64,000 nt of DNA, from NCBI RefSeq assembly GCF_000613185.1, contig NZ_CCBB010000001.1:1922001-1986000 (forward strand), written 5' to 3'. The number at the start of each line of letters is the position of its first letter. Position 1 is the stretch's first letter. A program made the position numbers and the translations under genes. The notes beneath the pieces are model-generated. The model made no database searches, was not told where the DNA came from, and saw nothing but the letters and a program-made list of their open reading frames with translations. Shown here piece after piece: positions 42,714 through 51,699 of this stretch. This stretch comes from Mycolicibacterium cosmeticum. GTDB lineage: Bacteria; Actinomycetota; Actinomycetes; Mycobacteriales; Mycobacteriaceae.

Positions 42714-43007
42714 ATGCGGTCAATGCTGGTGCTTTCTTCGCTCCTGGCCGCGGCCGCCCTTCAACTGGCACCGACCGCCGCGGCCGACCCGAACTCCAAT
42801 CTGCCGTCGTGCACCAGTGTCGGCGGTACCGAAGCGGGTGGCGCCGCAACCGAATGCGCCTCACCCGGCAACGTTCAGCTCAACGCCTCACCTCCGGCCG
42901 AGCCGACCTACCCCTACCCGTGGGACGACGAGTTCTACGGGCCCGCGCTGATCATCGGCGGCGAGGGCGGCGGCGGCTGGCACGGCGGTGGCGGCGGTCA
43001 CCGCTAG
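42714..43007 (+). CDS. Small secreted protein with Gly-rich tail
   Basis: 97 residues. Signal peptide 1-24 ending TAAADP. The mature chain has two cysteines and a C-terminal His/Gly run (GGEGGGGWHGGGGGHR) that could bind metal, next to a metal transporter gene. It is related to the next gene. No known family. Confidence 0.65.
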   Translation: MRSMLVLSSLLAAAALQLAPTAAADPNSNLPSCTSVGGTEAGGAATECASPGNVQLNASPPAEPTYPYPWDDEFYGPALIIGGEGGGGWHGGGGGHR

Positions 43008-43015
43008 GAGGCCCG

Positions 43016-43240
43016 ATGCGCATCCACCTGATGCCGGCCCTGTTGGCCGCGCCGCTCGCGGCGCTCGTCGCCGCACCCGTCGCGGCGGCTGCACCGGAAT
43101 GCGTGCAGATCGGACCCAACACCACGCAATGTACGTCCGGCGGGCACACCCAGATCGTGACGTCCCCGCCGGCCAACAACAACGGACCCTTCTACGGCTG
43201 GCCCTACGGCGGCGGCGGGATCATCATCGGCCTCGGCTGA
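43016..43240 (+). CDS. Small secreted protein, paralogue of the preceding gene
   Basis: 74 residues, signal peptide ending around AAAAPE. C-V-Q-I-G-P-N-T-T-Q-C, then TSPPANNN and the C-terminal GGGGIIIGLG match the preceding protein's order of features. TAGGAGG ribosome site 6 bases before ATG 43016. Tandem pair just upstream of mntH; function unknown. Confidence 0.65.
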   Translation: MRIHLMPALLAAPLAALVAAPVAAAAPECVQIGPNTTQCTSGGHTQIVTSPPANNNGPFYGWPYGGGGIIIGLG

Positions 43241-43260
43241 GCCCCGCGTGTTGACCATCC

Positions 43261-43281
43261 CGAGTTTTCGGCTACCCTAAC
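43261..43281. promoter_or_regulatory. Candidate DtxR-family (MntR/IdeR) box upstream of mntH
   Basis: GGCTACCCTAA (43270-43280) matches the half-site GGCTAACCTAA of the IdeR-type box at ten of eleven bases; the other half is poor. It lies about 40 bp upstream of the mntH start in an AT-rich stretch. Weak evidence. Confidence 0.3.
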
Positions 43282-43317
43282 TTTTCTATTCGCTACTCCG
43301 GATAGAGAGAGGCCGAG

Positions 43318-44547
43318 TTGCTCGAGGACACGCAGACGCGGGTGCGGCGACCGGGCTGGTCTCTGCTCGGACCCGCGTTCGTCGCCGCCATCGCCTATGT
43401 CGATCCCGGCAATGTCGCGGCCAACGTCAGCGCCGGCGCCCAGTTCGGCTTCCTGCTGGTGTGGGTCATCCTGGTGGCCAACGTGATGGCCGGGCTGGTG
43501 CAGTACCTGTCGGCCAAACTCGGACTGGTCACCGGCCGTTCACTGCCGGAAGCGGTCGCCGACAACACCCGCACGCCCACCCGGATCGCCTACTGGCTGC
43601 AGGCCGAGACGGTCGCGATGGCCACCGACCTCGCCGAGGTCGTCGGCGGCGCCATCGCCCTGCACCTGCTGTTCGACCTGCCGCTGCTGGTCGGCGGCAT
43701 CATCACCGGCATCGTGTCCATGCTCCTGCTCACCGTGCAGAACCGCAGCGGCCAGCAGGTGTTCGAGCGGGTGATCACCGGGCTGCTGCTGATCATCGCG
43801 ATCGGCTTCCTCACCAGTCTGTTCGTCGAAGCACCGGCCGCCGGCGACGTCGTCGAGGGCCTCATTCCGCGGTTCGAGGGCCCGGAAAGCGTGCTACTGG
43901 CCGCCGCCATGCTCGGCGCGACGGTCATGCCACACGCGGTGTACCTGCATTCGGGGTTGGCGCGGGACCGGCACGGCCAACCCGAGGCGGGCGCGGCGCG
44001 GCGGCGCCTGCTCCGGATCACCCGGGTCGACGTCGGCGTCGCCATGCTGGTGGCCGGCGCGGTGAACCTGGCCATGCTGCTGGTCGCCGCGACCAATCTG
44101 CAGGGCATGACCGACACCGACTCGATCGAGGGCGCGCACGCCGCCGTGCGCGACACGCTGGGCCCGGTGGTGGCGCTGTTCTTCGCGATCGGCCTGCTGG
44201 CCTCGGGTCTGGCGTCGACGTCGGTGGGCGCCTACGCCGGGGCGATGATCATGTCCGGTCTGCTGCGCCGCACCTACCCGCTGCTGCTGCGCCGGCTGAT
44301 CACCCTCATCCCGGCACTGGCGATCCTGGCCATCGGGGTCGACCCGAGCCGCGCCCTGGTCATCTCGCAGGTGGTGCTGTCATTCGGCATCCCCTTCGCG
44401 CTGATCCCCCTCGTTCGGCTGACCAGCAACCGGTCGTTGATGGGCGCCGATGTGAACCACCGGCTCACCACCACGCTGGGCTGGCTGGTGGCCGGCGTCA
44501 TCAGCGTGCTCAACGTCGTGCTGATCTACCTGACGGTGCGAGGCTGA
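43318..44547 (+). CDS. mntH: Nramp-family Mn2+/divalent metal transporter
   Basis: Proton-coupled divalent-metal importer. 409 residues, 11 predicted transmembrane helices. The helix-1 metal motif DPGN (YVDPGNVAANVS) and the helix-6 motif MPHAVYLHSGL are both present. The start is TTG 43318 with GAGAGAGG upstream. The gene order matches Rv0924c (mntH) followed by Rv0923c. The next gene starts on the base after the stop. Confidence 0.93.
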   Translation: MLEDTQTRVRRPGWSLLGPAFVAAIAYVDPGNVAANVSAGAQFGFLLVWVILVANVMAGLVQYLSAKLGLVTGRSLPEAVADNTRTPTRIAYWLQAETVAMATDLAEVVGGAIALHLLFDLPLLVGGIITGIVSMLLLTVQNRSGQQVFERVITGLLLIIAIGFLTSLFVEAPAAGDVVEGLIPRFEGPESVLLAAAMLGATVMPHAVYLHSGLARDRHGQPEAGAARRRLLRITRVDVGVAMLVAGAVNLAMLLVAATNLQGMTDTDSIEGAHAAVRDTLGPVVALFFAIGLLASGLASTSVGAYAGAMIMSGLLRRTYPLLLRRLITLIPALAILAIGVDPSRALVISQVVLSFGIPFALIPLVRLTSNRSLMGADVNHRLTTTLGWLVAGVISVLNVVLIYLTVRG

Positions 44548-45606
44548 ATGACGTTGCCGCACATCTATTTCGCGTACGGATCCAATCTGTGCGTGAACCA
44601 GATGGCGCGCCGCTGCCCCGATGCCACCGACCCGCGGCCCGCGACACTCGCCGATCACGACTGGCTGATCAACGAACGCGGGGTGGCGACGGTGGAGCCG
44701 CTGCCCGGTGCCATGGTGCACGGGGTGCTGTGGCAGGTCAGCGGCCATGACCTCAATGCTCTGGACAGCGCCGAGGGTGTCCCGGTGCGGTACCGGCGCG
44801 ACCGGCTGGTGGTGCACACCGCCGACGGCCCGCGCGACGCCTGGGTGTACATCGATCCCCGTGTGGAAGCCGGGGCACCGCGGCCGGGCTATCTGGAGCG
44901 GGTGATCGGCGGGGCACGCCAGCACCGGCTGCCGCAGCGCTGGATCGATTTCCTGCACCGGTGGGATCCGGCGCACTGGCCCAGCGTCGAGCGCGCGGCG
45001 GATTCGGCTGGACCACAGACGCTTTCCGAACTGCTCGGCAACCCCGCGGTCCACGAGACCAGTACCTTGCGGTCCCGGTTCGGATTCCTGGCCATCCACG
45101 GCGGCGGCCTGGAAAGAATGACCGACGTCATCGCCGAGCGCGCCGCCGCGGCGGCCGGAGCGTCGGTCTACGTGCTGCACCACCCACCGCACTACCCGCA
45201 CCACCTGGCCTCGTCGCGCTACCGCTGCGACGAGTCCGCCGTGCTGGCAGCCTTTCTCGAGCACGTCGACGTGGCGATCGCGGTGCACGGTTACGGGCGG
45301 ATCGGCCGCAGCACCCAGTTGCTCGCCGGCGGCCGCAACCGTGACCTTGCCACGCACCTTGCCAGGCATATCGCGGTACCGGGCCACCAGGTGGTCACCG
45401 ACCTCGACGCCATTCCGCGCGAGTTGCGCGGACTGCACCCCGACAACCCGGTGAACGTGCCGCGCGAGGGCGGTGTCCAACTGGAGTTGCCACCACGGGT
45501 GCGCGGTATCAGCCCGCGTAGCGGGCTCCCCGGTGCCGACGGCGTATGCGCCTCGACCGCGGCGCTGATCGACGGATTGGCCGAGGCGGCCCGATCCTGG
45601 TCCTGA
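44548..45606 (+). CDS. Gamma-glutamylcyclotransferase / poly-gamma-glutamate hydrolase-like fusion (Rv0923c-like)
   Basis: 352 residues. The N-terminal domain (1-145) has the GGCT hallmark YGSNL (FAYGSNLCVNQMARR). The C-terminal domain (about 150-352) resembles the poly-gamma-glutamate hydrolase/PF05908 family: FLAIHGGGLERMTDVI, the histidine-rich VLHHPPHYPHH, VAIAVHGY and GVQLELPPRVRG. Both domains act on gamma-glutamyl bonds, so the fusion is functionally coherent. It starts immediately after mntH. The substrate is unknown; length equals Rv0923c. Confidence 0.82.
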   Translation: MTLPHIYFAYGSNLCVNQMARRCPDATDPRPATLADHDWLINERGVATVEPLPGAMVHGVLWQVSGHDLNALDSAEGVPVRYRRDRLVVHTADGPRDAWVYIDPRVEAGAPRPGYLERVIGGARQHRLPQRWIDFLHRWDPAHWPSVERAADSAGPQTLSELLGNPAVHETSTLRSRFGFLAIHGGGLERMTDVIAERAAAAAGASVYVLHHPPHYPHHLASSRYRCDESAVLAAFLEHVDVAIAVHGYGRIGRSTQLLAGGRNRDLATHLARHIAVPGHQVVTDLDAIPRELRGLHPDNPVNVPREGGVQLELPPRVRGISPRSGLPGADGVCASTAALIDGLAEAARSWS

Positions 45607-45646
45607 CACCGGGTCGGCCCGCCGCGGTGGGGCCTACTATCGCACC

Positions 45647-46441
45647 ATGGCCCACGATTTCCGATTCGGTGTCAGCCTGCGCGACACCTCCTCCGCGGCG
45701 AAGGTCCGCGACGCCGCTCAGCTGGCCGAAAAGCTCGGTTACGACGTGCTTTTGGTCCCCGACCACCTGGGTGCGCCGGCGCCGTTCCCGGTCCTGGCGA
45801 CCGCGGCGGCCGCCACCGATGCGCTGCGCCTGGGTACGTTCGTCCTCAACGCCTGCTTCTACAAGCCGGCCCTGTTGGCGCGCGACGTCGCCGCGCTGCA
45901 CGAGCTGTCGGGCGGCCGGTTCGAGGTAGGCCTGGGCGCCGGCTATGTGAAGGAGGAGTTCGACGCCGCCGAACTGCCGTTCCCGTCGGCCCGGCAGCGC
46001 ATCGAATACCTCGAGCACGTGACGGCCTACCTTGCCGAGCACGTGCCAGGGGCACCGATCGTGATCGCCGGCGGCGGCGACCGGCTGCTCACCGTCGCCG
46101 CCAAGTGGGCGGCCACCATCGGGGTCACCGGTGAGCTCGCCGACCGCGTCGAGTTCCTCCGCGGCGTCGCCGGCGATCGTTTCGCCGATCTGGAGCTCAA
46201 CGTGGCCCTCACCGCCGTCCCGCCCGTCGGGTCGCAGCTGCCGGATCTGGCCCTCACCCGGCGGTTCGTCCCGGACGCCACCGATGACGAGCTGCTGGCG
46301 CATCCCGGTGTGTTGTCCGGGACGATCGCCGACCAGGCGGCCAAATTGCGCCGCCTGCGCCAGGAGCACGGCGTGAGTTATTTCGTGGTGCAGGCCGGCC
46401 ACGCCGAGGCGTTCGGCAAGGTCATCGCCGAGCTCAGGTAG
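45647..46441 (+). CDS. LLM-class F420-dependent oxidoreductase
   Basis: 264 residues, TIM-barrel. FGVSLRDTSSAAKVRDAAQLAEKLGYD at the start, LGTFVLNACFYKPALLARD, and GGRFEVGLGAGYVKEEF are family signatures of the TIGR03621-type F420 subfamily. Convergent with araA, 3 bp apart at the stops. Substrate unknown. Confidence 0.85.
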   Translation: MAHDFRFGVSLRDTSSAAKVRDAAQLAEKLGYDVLLVPDHLGAPAPFPVLATAAAATDALRLGTFVLNACFYKPALLARDVAALHELSGGRFEVGLGAGYVKEEFDAAELPFPSARQRIEYLEHVTAYLAEHVPGAPIVIAGGGDRLLTVAAKWAATIGVTGELADRVEFLRGVAGDRFADLELNVALTAVPPVGSQLPDLALTRRFVPDATDDELLAHPGVLSGTIADQAAKLRRLRQEHGVSYFVVQAGHAEAFGKVIAELR

Positions 46442-46444
46442 CCG

Positions 46445-47962
46445 TCACAGACCGTCGGCCAAGTGGTAATACACCGAGTTCCAGCGCAACTCGCGCTCGA
46501 ACTCGTGGGTGACGGTGTCGATGTCGATGGTCACCAGTTCGGTGCCGACGATGGTTGCCAGATCGCGGATGGCCGACACCGGGACCGCGGTGGTCAGCAC
46601 GGTGTGATGCGGCCCGCCCGCCATCAACCAGGTCTCGGTCGAGGTGGACCACGACGGCAACGGTTCCCACACCGCGCATGCCACCGGCAGGCTGGGCAAC
46701 GGGGCCGGCGGTTCGATCACCCGAACCTCGTTGGCCACCAACCGGAATCGATTACCGACATCGCAGATGCCCAACACCACGGCGTCACCGGGTGCCGCGG
46801 TGAAGCGCATCCGCACCGGGTCCTCGCGGCCACCGATGCTCAACGGATGGGCTTCCACCGTGGGGGTCTGCGCTGCGATGCTGGGACACACCTCCAACAT
46901 GTGCGCGCCGAGGATCGTCTCCGCGCCGGGCGTCAGGTCGTAGGTGTAGTCCTCCATGAACGACGTGCCGCCCGGCAGGCCGGTACCCATGGTCTTGACC
47001 GCACGCACCATCGCGGCGGTCTTCCAATCCCCTTCGGCGCCGAACCCGTAGCCGTCGGCCATCAACCGCTGCACGGCGATACCCGGCAATTGACGCAGGC
47101 CGCCGAGATCCTCGAAATTGGTGGTGAAGGCGCTGAATCCGCCCTCTTCGAGGAACTGCCGCAAGCCGATCTCGATGCGGGCGGCCTCCCGCAGCGTGTC
47201 GTGGCGCTCAGCCCCGGTCCGCAGCTCCTCGGCCACGACATACCGGTCCTGGTATTCCTGCACCAGCTTGTCGATATCGGTGTCCGCGGCGGCATCGACC
47301 GAGGCCACCAGCTCGTTGACCGAATAGGAGTTCACCGAAACGCCGAAACGGGATTCGGCCTCCACCTTGTCACCCTCGGTCACCGCGACATCGCGCATGT
47401 TGTCACCGAACCGGGCCAGCCGCAGACCGCGCAGGTCCGCGGCGGCCAGCGCGGCGCGGGCCCACGATCCGATGCGCGCGGTGGTGTCGGGGTTGCCGAC
47501 ATGGCCGGCAACGGTGGTGCGCGGCACCGACAACCGGGTCTGGATGTAGCCGAACTCACGATCCCCGTGCGCCGCCTGGTTGAGGTTCATGAAGTCCATG
47601 TCGATACTGTCCCAAGGGATCTCGACACCGAACTGGGTGTGGAAATGCAACAGCGGCTGACGTAGCGCGTTGAGTCCCCTGATCCACATCTTCGCCGGTG
47701 AGAAGGTGTGCATCCAGGCGATGATGCCGACACAGCGCTCGCTGGTACCCGCCTCGCTGAGCAGGCGATAGATGGCGTCGCTGGTGGTGACGACGGGCTT
47801 CCACACCACCGGCACGGGCAGGTCGGGGCTGGCATCCAGGCGGTCGGCGATCACCCGCGATTGTTCGGCGACCTGGTCCAGGATGTCCTGGCCGTACAGC
47901 GACTGGCTGCCGGTGACGAACCAGATCTCTTTGTTCTCGGGCTTTTCGGTGGCGTTGGACAT
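46445..47962 (-). CDS. araA: L-arabinose isomerase
   Basis: Converts L-arabinose to L-ribulose. 505 residues, close to E. coli AraA (500). Start ATG 47962; its first base overlaps the araD stop (TGATG). [17 protein letters not shown] at the N-terminus, [35 protein letters not shown], and FMEDYTYDL are family blocks, with Mn-binding Glu/His residues in these and nearby ([14 protein letters not shown]). Confidence 0.96.
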   Translation of the reverse strand: MSNATEKPENKEIWFVTGSQSLYGQDILDQVAEQSRVIADRLDASPDLPVPVVWKPVVTTSDAIYRLLSEAGTSERCVGIIAWMHTFSPAKMWIRGLNALRQPLLHFHTQFGVEIPWDSIDMDFMNLNQAAHGDREFGYIQTRLSVPRTTVAGHVGNPDTTARIGSWARAALAAADLRGLRLARFGDNMRDVAVTEGDKVEAESRFGVSVNSYSVNELVASVDAAADTDIDKLVQEYQDRYVVAEELRTGAERHDTLREAARIEIGLRQFLEEGGFSAFTTNFEDLGGLRQLPGIAVQRLMADGYGFGAEGDWKTAAMVRAVKTMGTGLPGGTSFMEDYTYDLTPGAETILGAHMLEVCPSIAAQTPTVEAHPLSIGGREDPVRMRFTAAPGDAVVLGICDVGNRFRLVANEVRVIEPPAPLPSLPVACAVWEPLPSWSTSTETWLMAGGPHHTVLTTAVPVSAIRDLATIVGTELVTIDIDTVTHEFERELRWNSVYYHLADGL

Positions 47963-48645
47963 CAAGCTTCTTTCTGGCCGTAGATGTTCTGGTAGCGCTC
48001 GTACAGGGAGGTGACGGCGTCGGCGGGCAGCTCCGTGGGACTGCCCAGCTGTCTGCTGATGAAGGCGGTGCGAGCCACGTCCTCGAGCATGACCGCGGCC
48101 TTGACCGCCGACCGGGCGTCGGGACCGATGGTGAACGGGCCGTGATTGCGCATCAGCACCGCAGCCGAACGGCTGCCGCGCAGGGTTTCCACGATGCCGC
48201 GCCCGATCGAGTCGTCACCGATCGGCGCGAACGGGCCCACCGGTATCTCACCGCCGAACTCGTCGGCGATCATCGTCAGGATGCACGGGATGGGCTCACC
48301 GCAGGCCGCCCACGCGGTGGCGTAGGTGGAATGGGTGTGCACCACCCCACCGACCTCGGGCATGTGCCGGTACACGTAGGCGTGCGCGGCGGTGTCCGAT
48401 GACGGCGACAGCTCGCCGTCGACGAGTTCGCCGTTCAGGTCGCAGACCACCATCTGTTCCGGTGCCATCGAATCGTAGGAAACCCCAGAGGGTTTGATGA
48501 CCATGAGGTCTCTGCCCGGCACGCGCGCGGAGACGTTGCCTGCGGTCCAGATCACCAACTGGTAGCGGGTGAGTTCGGCGTGCAGATCGCACACCTGCCG
48601 CCGCAGGTCGGTGATCGTCTGGGACACTTCGGAAGTCACGGTCAC
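47962..48645 (-). CDS. araD: L-ribulose-5-phosphate 4-epimerase
   Basis: Zinc-dependent epimerase giving D-xylulose 5-phosphate. 227 residues; class II aldolase/epimerase fold. [47 protein letters not shown] (His-rich zinc site) and [10 protein letters not shown] match. GTG start overlaps the araB stop (GTGA). Confidence 0.95.
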   Translation of the reverse strand: MTVTSEVSQTITDLRRQVCDLHAELTRYQLVIWTAGNVSARVPGRDLMVIKPSGVSYDSMAPEQMVVCDLNGELVDGELSPSSDTAAHAYVYRHMPEVGGVVHTHSTYATAWAACGEPIPCILTMIADEFGGEIPVGPFAPIGDDSIGRGIVETLRGSRSAAVLMRNHGPFTIGPDARSAVKAAVMLEDVARTAFISRQLGSPTELPADAVTSLYERYQNIYGQKEA

Positions 48646-50324
48646 GGGGCGGTCCTCACCATGTCGGGTTGGGTTGCGGCGGCGCGGATGGCCCGCAGCC
48701 TGCGCATCATGTGGTTGCCGCGGCCGAACCAGTCGTGCAGTGTGACGTACTCGGCGTACAAGGCGTTGTAGCGCTCGACGTTCTCCGGGATCGGCAGGAA
48801 CGCGCTCCTGGTGCGCCCGCCCATGGTCGCCGATGCGGTCGGCACGTCGGGGTAGGCACCGGCAGCGGTGGCGGCGTGGATGGCGGCACCGAGTGCGGGC
48901 GCCTGGGTGGAGGTCACGCAGGACAGCGGCAAACCGGTGACGTCGGCGTAGATCTGCATCAGCAGCCGGTTCTTGATCAACCCGCCGGCGACCACCAGTT
49001 CATCGACCGGAACACCTGCGTTGTTGAAGGTTTCGACGATCATCCGGGTGCCGTAGGCGGTGGCCTCCAGCAGCGCGCGGTACTGGTCGACACAGGTGGT
49101 GTCCAGGGTCTGCCCGACGATCACGCCGGAGAGGTGATGGTCGACCAGCACCGAGCGGTTACCGCTGTGCCAGTCCAGGGCGACCAGGCCGTGCTGACCG
49201 ATGGCCTGCCGGGCGGCCAGATCGGACAGGTGCTCGTGTACCGACACACCGCGTTGGGCCGCCTCGTGCGCGTACCGTTCGGGCACGCAGTTCTTGATGA
49301 ACCACGCGAAGATGTCACCCACTCCGGACTGGCCGGCCTCATACCCCCACAGCCCGACGGTGATGCCACCCTCGACCACGCCGCACATGCCCGGGACGTC
49401 CTGGGGCTGCCTGCCGTTCATCACGTGACAGGTCGAGGTGCCCATGATGGCGACCAGCCGGCCGGGTTCGGCGGCGTCGGCTGCGGCGACGGTGACGTGC
49501 GCGTCGATATTGCCCACGGCCACCGCGATTCCCGCCGGCAGCCCCGTCCACGCCGCGGCCTGCGCGGTCAACGTGCCTGCCGCGGTCCCGAGCTCGGCGA
49601 TCGGTTGTTCCACCTTGTCGGTGACGAAATCGGTGAAGTCCGGGTTGAGCGCGGCCAGGAACTCTTTCGAGGGATACGCCCCGTCCTGCCGGATGGCCTT
49701 GTAGCCGGCGGTACTGACGTTGCGCACATAGCGGCCGGTGAGCTGCCAGACGATCCAGTCCGCACCCTCCACCCAGCAGTCGATGGCGGCGTAGACCTCG
49801 GGGTCCTCCTCCAGGATCTGCAGACCCTTGGCGAACTCCCACTCACTGGAGATGAACCCGCCGTAGCGGGGCAACCATGATTCACCGCGAACGGCGGCGA
49901 GCGTGTTGATCCGGTCGGCCTGTGGTTGGGCGGCGTGGTGACGCCACAGCTTCGCGTAAGCGTGTGGGCGGTCGGCGAATTCGGGAAGCTCGCACAGCGG
50001 TGTTCCGTCGGCACGGGCCGGCACCATGGTGCAGGCGGTGAAGTCGGTGCCCACGCCGATGACATCGGCCGGATCGATCCCGGCAACGGCCACCGCCTCG
50101 GGCACCGCGAACCGCAGTACGTCGACATAGTCCTCGGGCACCTGCAGTGCGTAGTCCGGTGGCAGCCGAACACCACTGTCTCCGGGCAGCGCCTCGGTGA
50201 GCACACCATGCCGGTAGACGTGTTCGGCCGACGCCATCTCGTGGCCGTCGGCAACCCGGACGACCAGGGCACGCCCGGACAGCGTGCCGAAGTCGATACC
50301 GACCACATACCTGTCGACGCTCAT
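48642..50324 (-). CDS. araB: L-ribulokinase
   Basis: FGGY-family kinase making L-ribulose 5-phosphate. 560 residues, as AraB. GIDFGTLSGRALVV at the N-terminus, VIGVGTDFTACTM for substrate binding, VGNIDAHVTV, IMGTSTCHVMNG and the ATP-binding VAGGLIKNRLLMQIYADV with ACSLGAA-type tail (APALGAAIHA). First gene of the araBDA operon, with its promoter in the 357-bp divergent region. Confidence 0.96.
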   Translation of the reverse strand: MSVDRYVVGIDFGTLSGRALVVRVADGHEMASAEHVYRHGVLTEALPGDSGVRLPPDYALQVPEDYVDVLRFAVPEAVAVAGIDPADVIGVGTDFTACTMVPARADGTPLCELPEFADRPHAYAKLWRHHAAQPQADRINTLAAVRGESWLPRYGGFISSEWEFAKGLQILEEDPEVYAAIDCWVEGADWIVWQLTGRYVRNVSTAGYKAIRQDGAYPSKEFLAALNPDFTDFVTDKVEQPIAELGTAAGTLTAQAAAWTGLPAGIAVAVGNIDAHVTVAAADAAEPGRLVAIMGTSTCHVMNGRQPQDVPGMCGVVEGGITVGLWGYEAGQSGVGDIFAWFIKNCVPERYAHEAAQRGVSVHEHLSDLAARQAIGQHGLVALDWHSGNRSVLVDHHLSGVIVGQTLDTTCVDQYRALLEATAYGTRMIVETFNNAGVPVDELVVAGGLIKNRLLMQIYADVTGLPLSCVTSTQAPALGAAIHAATAAGAYPDVPTASATMGGRTRSAFLPIPENVERYNALYAEYVTLHDWFGRGNHMMRRLRAIRAAATQPDMVRTAP

Positions 50325-50392
50325 CGGCGATCCTCGTCCTGCGCGCCGCCCGTACGGTCCATCACAATCACCCTCCGATACCGGTGCACACC

Positions 50393-50408
50393 TGTGCGCT
50401 GCATCACA
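50393..50408. promoter_or_regulatory. Possible CRP box in the ara control region
   Basis: TGTGC-GCTGCA-TCACA matches TGTGA-N6-TCACA with one mismatch. It lies just downstream of the predicted araB start point, so as an activator site for araB it is poorly placed; for the opposite promoter it is 139 bp upstream. Confidence 0.3.
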
Positions 50409-50413
50409 CCGCT

Positions 50414-50431
50414 GATGTTAACGTGAACATC
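50414..50431. promoter_or_regulatory. LacI-family operator over the araBDA -10
   Basis: GATGTTAACGTGAACATC is an 18-bp inverted repeat with a single mismatched pair. Its core TGTTAACGTGAACA recurs, in slightly altered form, at 50561 and 63518. A repressor here would block the -10 box. Confidence 0.65.
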
Positions 50432-50444
50432 GCCGACGGGTCAA
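50415..50444 (-). promoter_or_regulatory. Predicted araBDA promoter
   Basis: On the minus strand TTGACC (complement of 50439-50444), an 18-bp spacer and TAACAT (complement of 50415-50420). The -10 lies inside the operator at 50414-50431. Start point expected near 50408. Confidence 0.55.
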
Positions 50445-50546
50445 CGGGCCGGCGCGCCCACTCAGGTCGCCCGGTTGTTCCCAGCCCTTCCGGAGTGCGG
50501 GCCGATATCCAGCGGGTACCCGTTCCACCGGAGGCAATGTCGAGGG

Positions 50547-50575
50547 TTGACCACACCGTGGGTGATCGTTAACAT
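50547..50575 (+). promoter_or_regulatory. Predicted promoter of the ytfQ-like operon
   Basis: TTGACC (50547-50552), 17-bp spacer, TAACAT (50570-50575). The same hexamers as the araB promoter, and again an operator overlaps the -10. ATG-equivalent GTG 50682 is 106 bp further on. Confidence 0.55.
50561..50574. promoter_or_regulatory. Operator over the -10 of the ytfQ-like operon
   Basis: GGTGATCGTTAACA matches TGTKAACGTKAACA at 12 of 14 positions, with the right half intact. It overlaps the predicted TAACAT. Confidence 0.45.
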
Positions 50576-50681
50576 CCACAACTGTGACGCGGGCCACTTT
50601 CATGCAGCCCGAGTCACACCGACCACATGTGTCCGGCTGCGCGGTACCGTCCGGCACCCCGGGAACGAACAGGAGTCCGGC

Positions 50682-51689
50682 GTGAAGAAGACCGTCCTGA
50701 CAAGAGCATTGAGCACCGCCATCGGCATCGCCGCCATCGCGGCCACCGTCGCGGCCTGCGGTAGCGGGAAGGCACCGGGCGGCGGCACCGGCAGCCCGGC
50801 CGGCGGCGGCGACACGATCACCCTGGGCTTCGCCCAGGTGGGCGCCGAAAGCGGTTGGCGCACCGCCAACACCGAATCCATCAAGAGCGCCGCCAAGGCC
50901 GCCGGCATCGACCTGAAGTTCGCCGACGCCAACGGTGAACAGGAGAAGCAGATCACCGCGATCCGCTCGTTCATCCAGCAAGGGGTCAATGTCATCGCCT
51001 TCAGCCCCGTGGTGCGTACCGGTTGGGACGCCGTGCTGTTGGAGGCCAAGAACGCCAACATCCCGGTGATCCTGACCGACCGGGCGATCGACACCCAGGA
51101 GAAGGACGTCTACAAGACCTTCATCGGCGCGGATTTCGTCGAAGAGGGCCGTCGCGCCGGACGCTGGGTCGCCGATCAGTACGCCACCACGCCACGCCCG
51201 GTCAACATCGTCCAGCTGGAGGGCACCACCGGCGCCGACCCCGCCATCGACCGCAATACCGGCTTCAAGGAGGGCATTTCGGCGAACCCGAACCTGCACG
51301 TGGTGGCGTCGCAGACCGGTGACTTCACCCGCTCCGGCGGTAAACAGGTGATGGAGGCGCTGCTGAAATCCACCCCGCAGATCGATGTGGTGTTCGCGCA
51401 GAACGACGATATGGGCCTGGGCGCGATGGAGGCCATCGAAGCTGCCGGCAAGGTGCCGGGCAAGGACATCAAGATCGTCGCGATCGACGCCACCCATGAC
51501 GGTATGCAGGCCCTGGCCGACGGCAAGTTCAACTACATCGTCGAATGCAACCCGCTGCTCGGTCCCCAGCTGATGGATCTGGTGAAGAAGGTGGCCGCCG
51601 GCGAGCAGGTCCCCCCGCGGATCGTGACTCCCGACGAGGCCTTCGATCAGCAGCAGGCGATCAAGGCCCTGCCCGCGCGCCAGTACTGA
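50682..51689 (+). CDS. Furanose-type sugar ABC transporter substrate-binding lipoprotein, YtfQ-like
   Basis: 335 residues, signal peptide with lipobox VAAC (about residues 20-25). It resembles E. coli YtfQ (galactofuranose-binding) block by block: ITLGFAQVGAESGWRTANTES, IQQGVNVIAFSPVVRTGWDAVL, ANIPVILTDRAIDTQEKDVY, VQLEGTTGADPAIDRNTGFKEG, GDFTRSGGKQVMEAL. GTG start with AGGAG six bases upstream. In this operon with araBDA next door, arabinofuranose or galactofuranose are the likely ligands. Confidence 0.88.
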   Translation: MKKTVLTRALSTAIGIAAIAATVAACGSGKAPGGGTGSPAGGGDTITLGFAQVGAESGWRTANTESIKSAAKAAGIDLKFADANGEQEKQITAIRSFIQQGVNVIAFSPVVRTGWDAVLLEAKNANIPVILTDRAIDTQEKDVYKTFIGADFVEEGRRAGRWVADQYATTPRPVNIVQLEGTTGADPAIDRNTGFKEGISANPNLHVVASQTGDFTRSGGKQVMEALLKSTPQIDVVFAQNDDMGLGAMEAIEAAGKVPGKDIKIVAIDATHDGMQALADGKFNYIVECNPLLGPQLMDLVKKVAAGEQVPPRIVTPDEAFDQQQAIKALPARQY

Positions 51690-51699
51690 GCGACGACTC

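Larger units (their letters stand above)
50325..50681. other. Divergent araB / ytfQ-like control region (357 bp, no gene)
   Basis: It holds two predicted promoters (TTGACC with TAACAT in each), two LacI-type operators over their -10 boxes and a CRP-like box. I see no small ORF with a good ribosome site apart from the flanking genes. Confidence 0.8.

Noticed and set aside
50583..50598. TGTGA-N6-CCACT as a CRP box before the ytfQ-like gene
   Set aside because: Only about eight of ten fixed bases and it falls at or after the start point; too weak to annotate.
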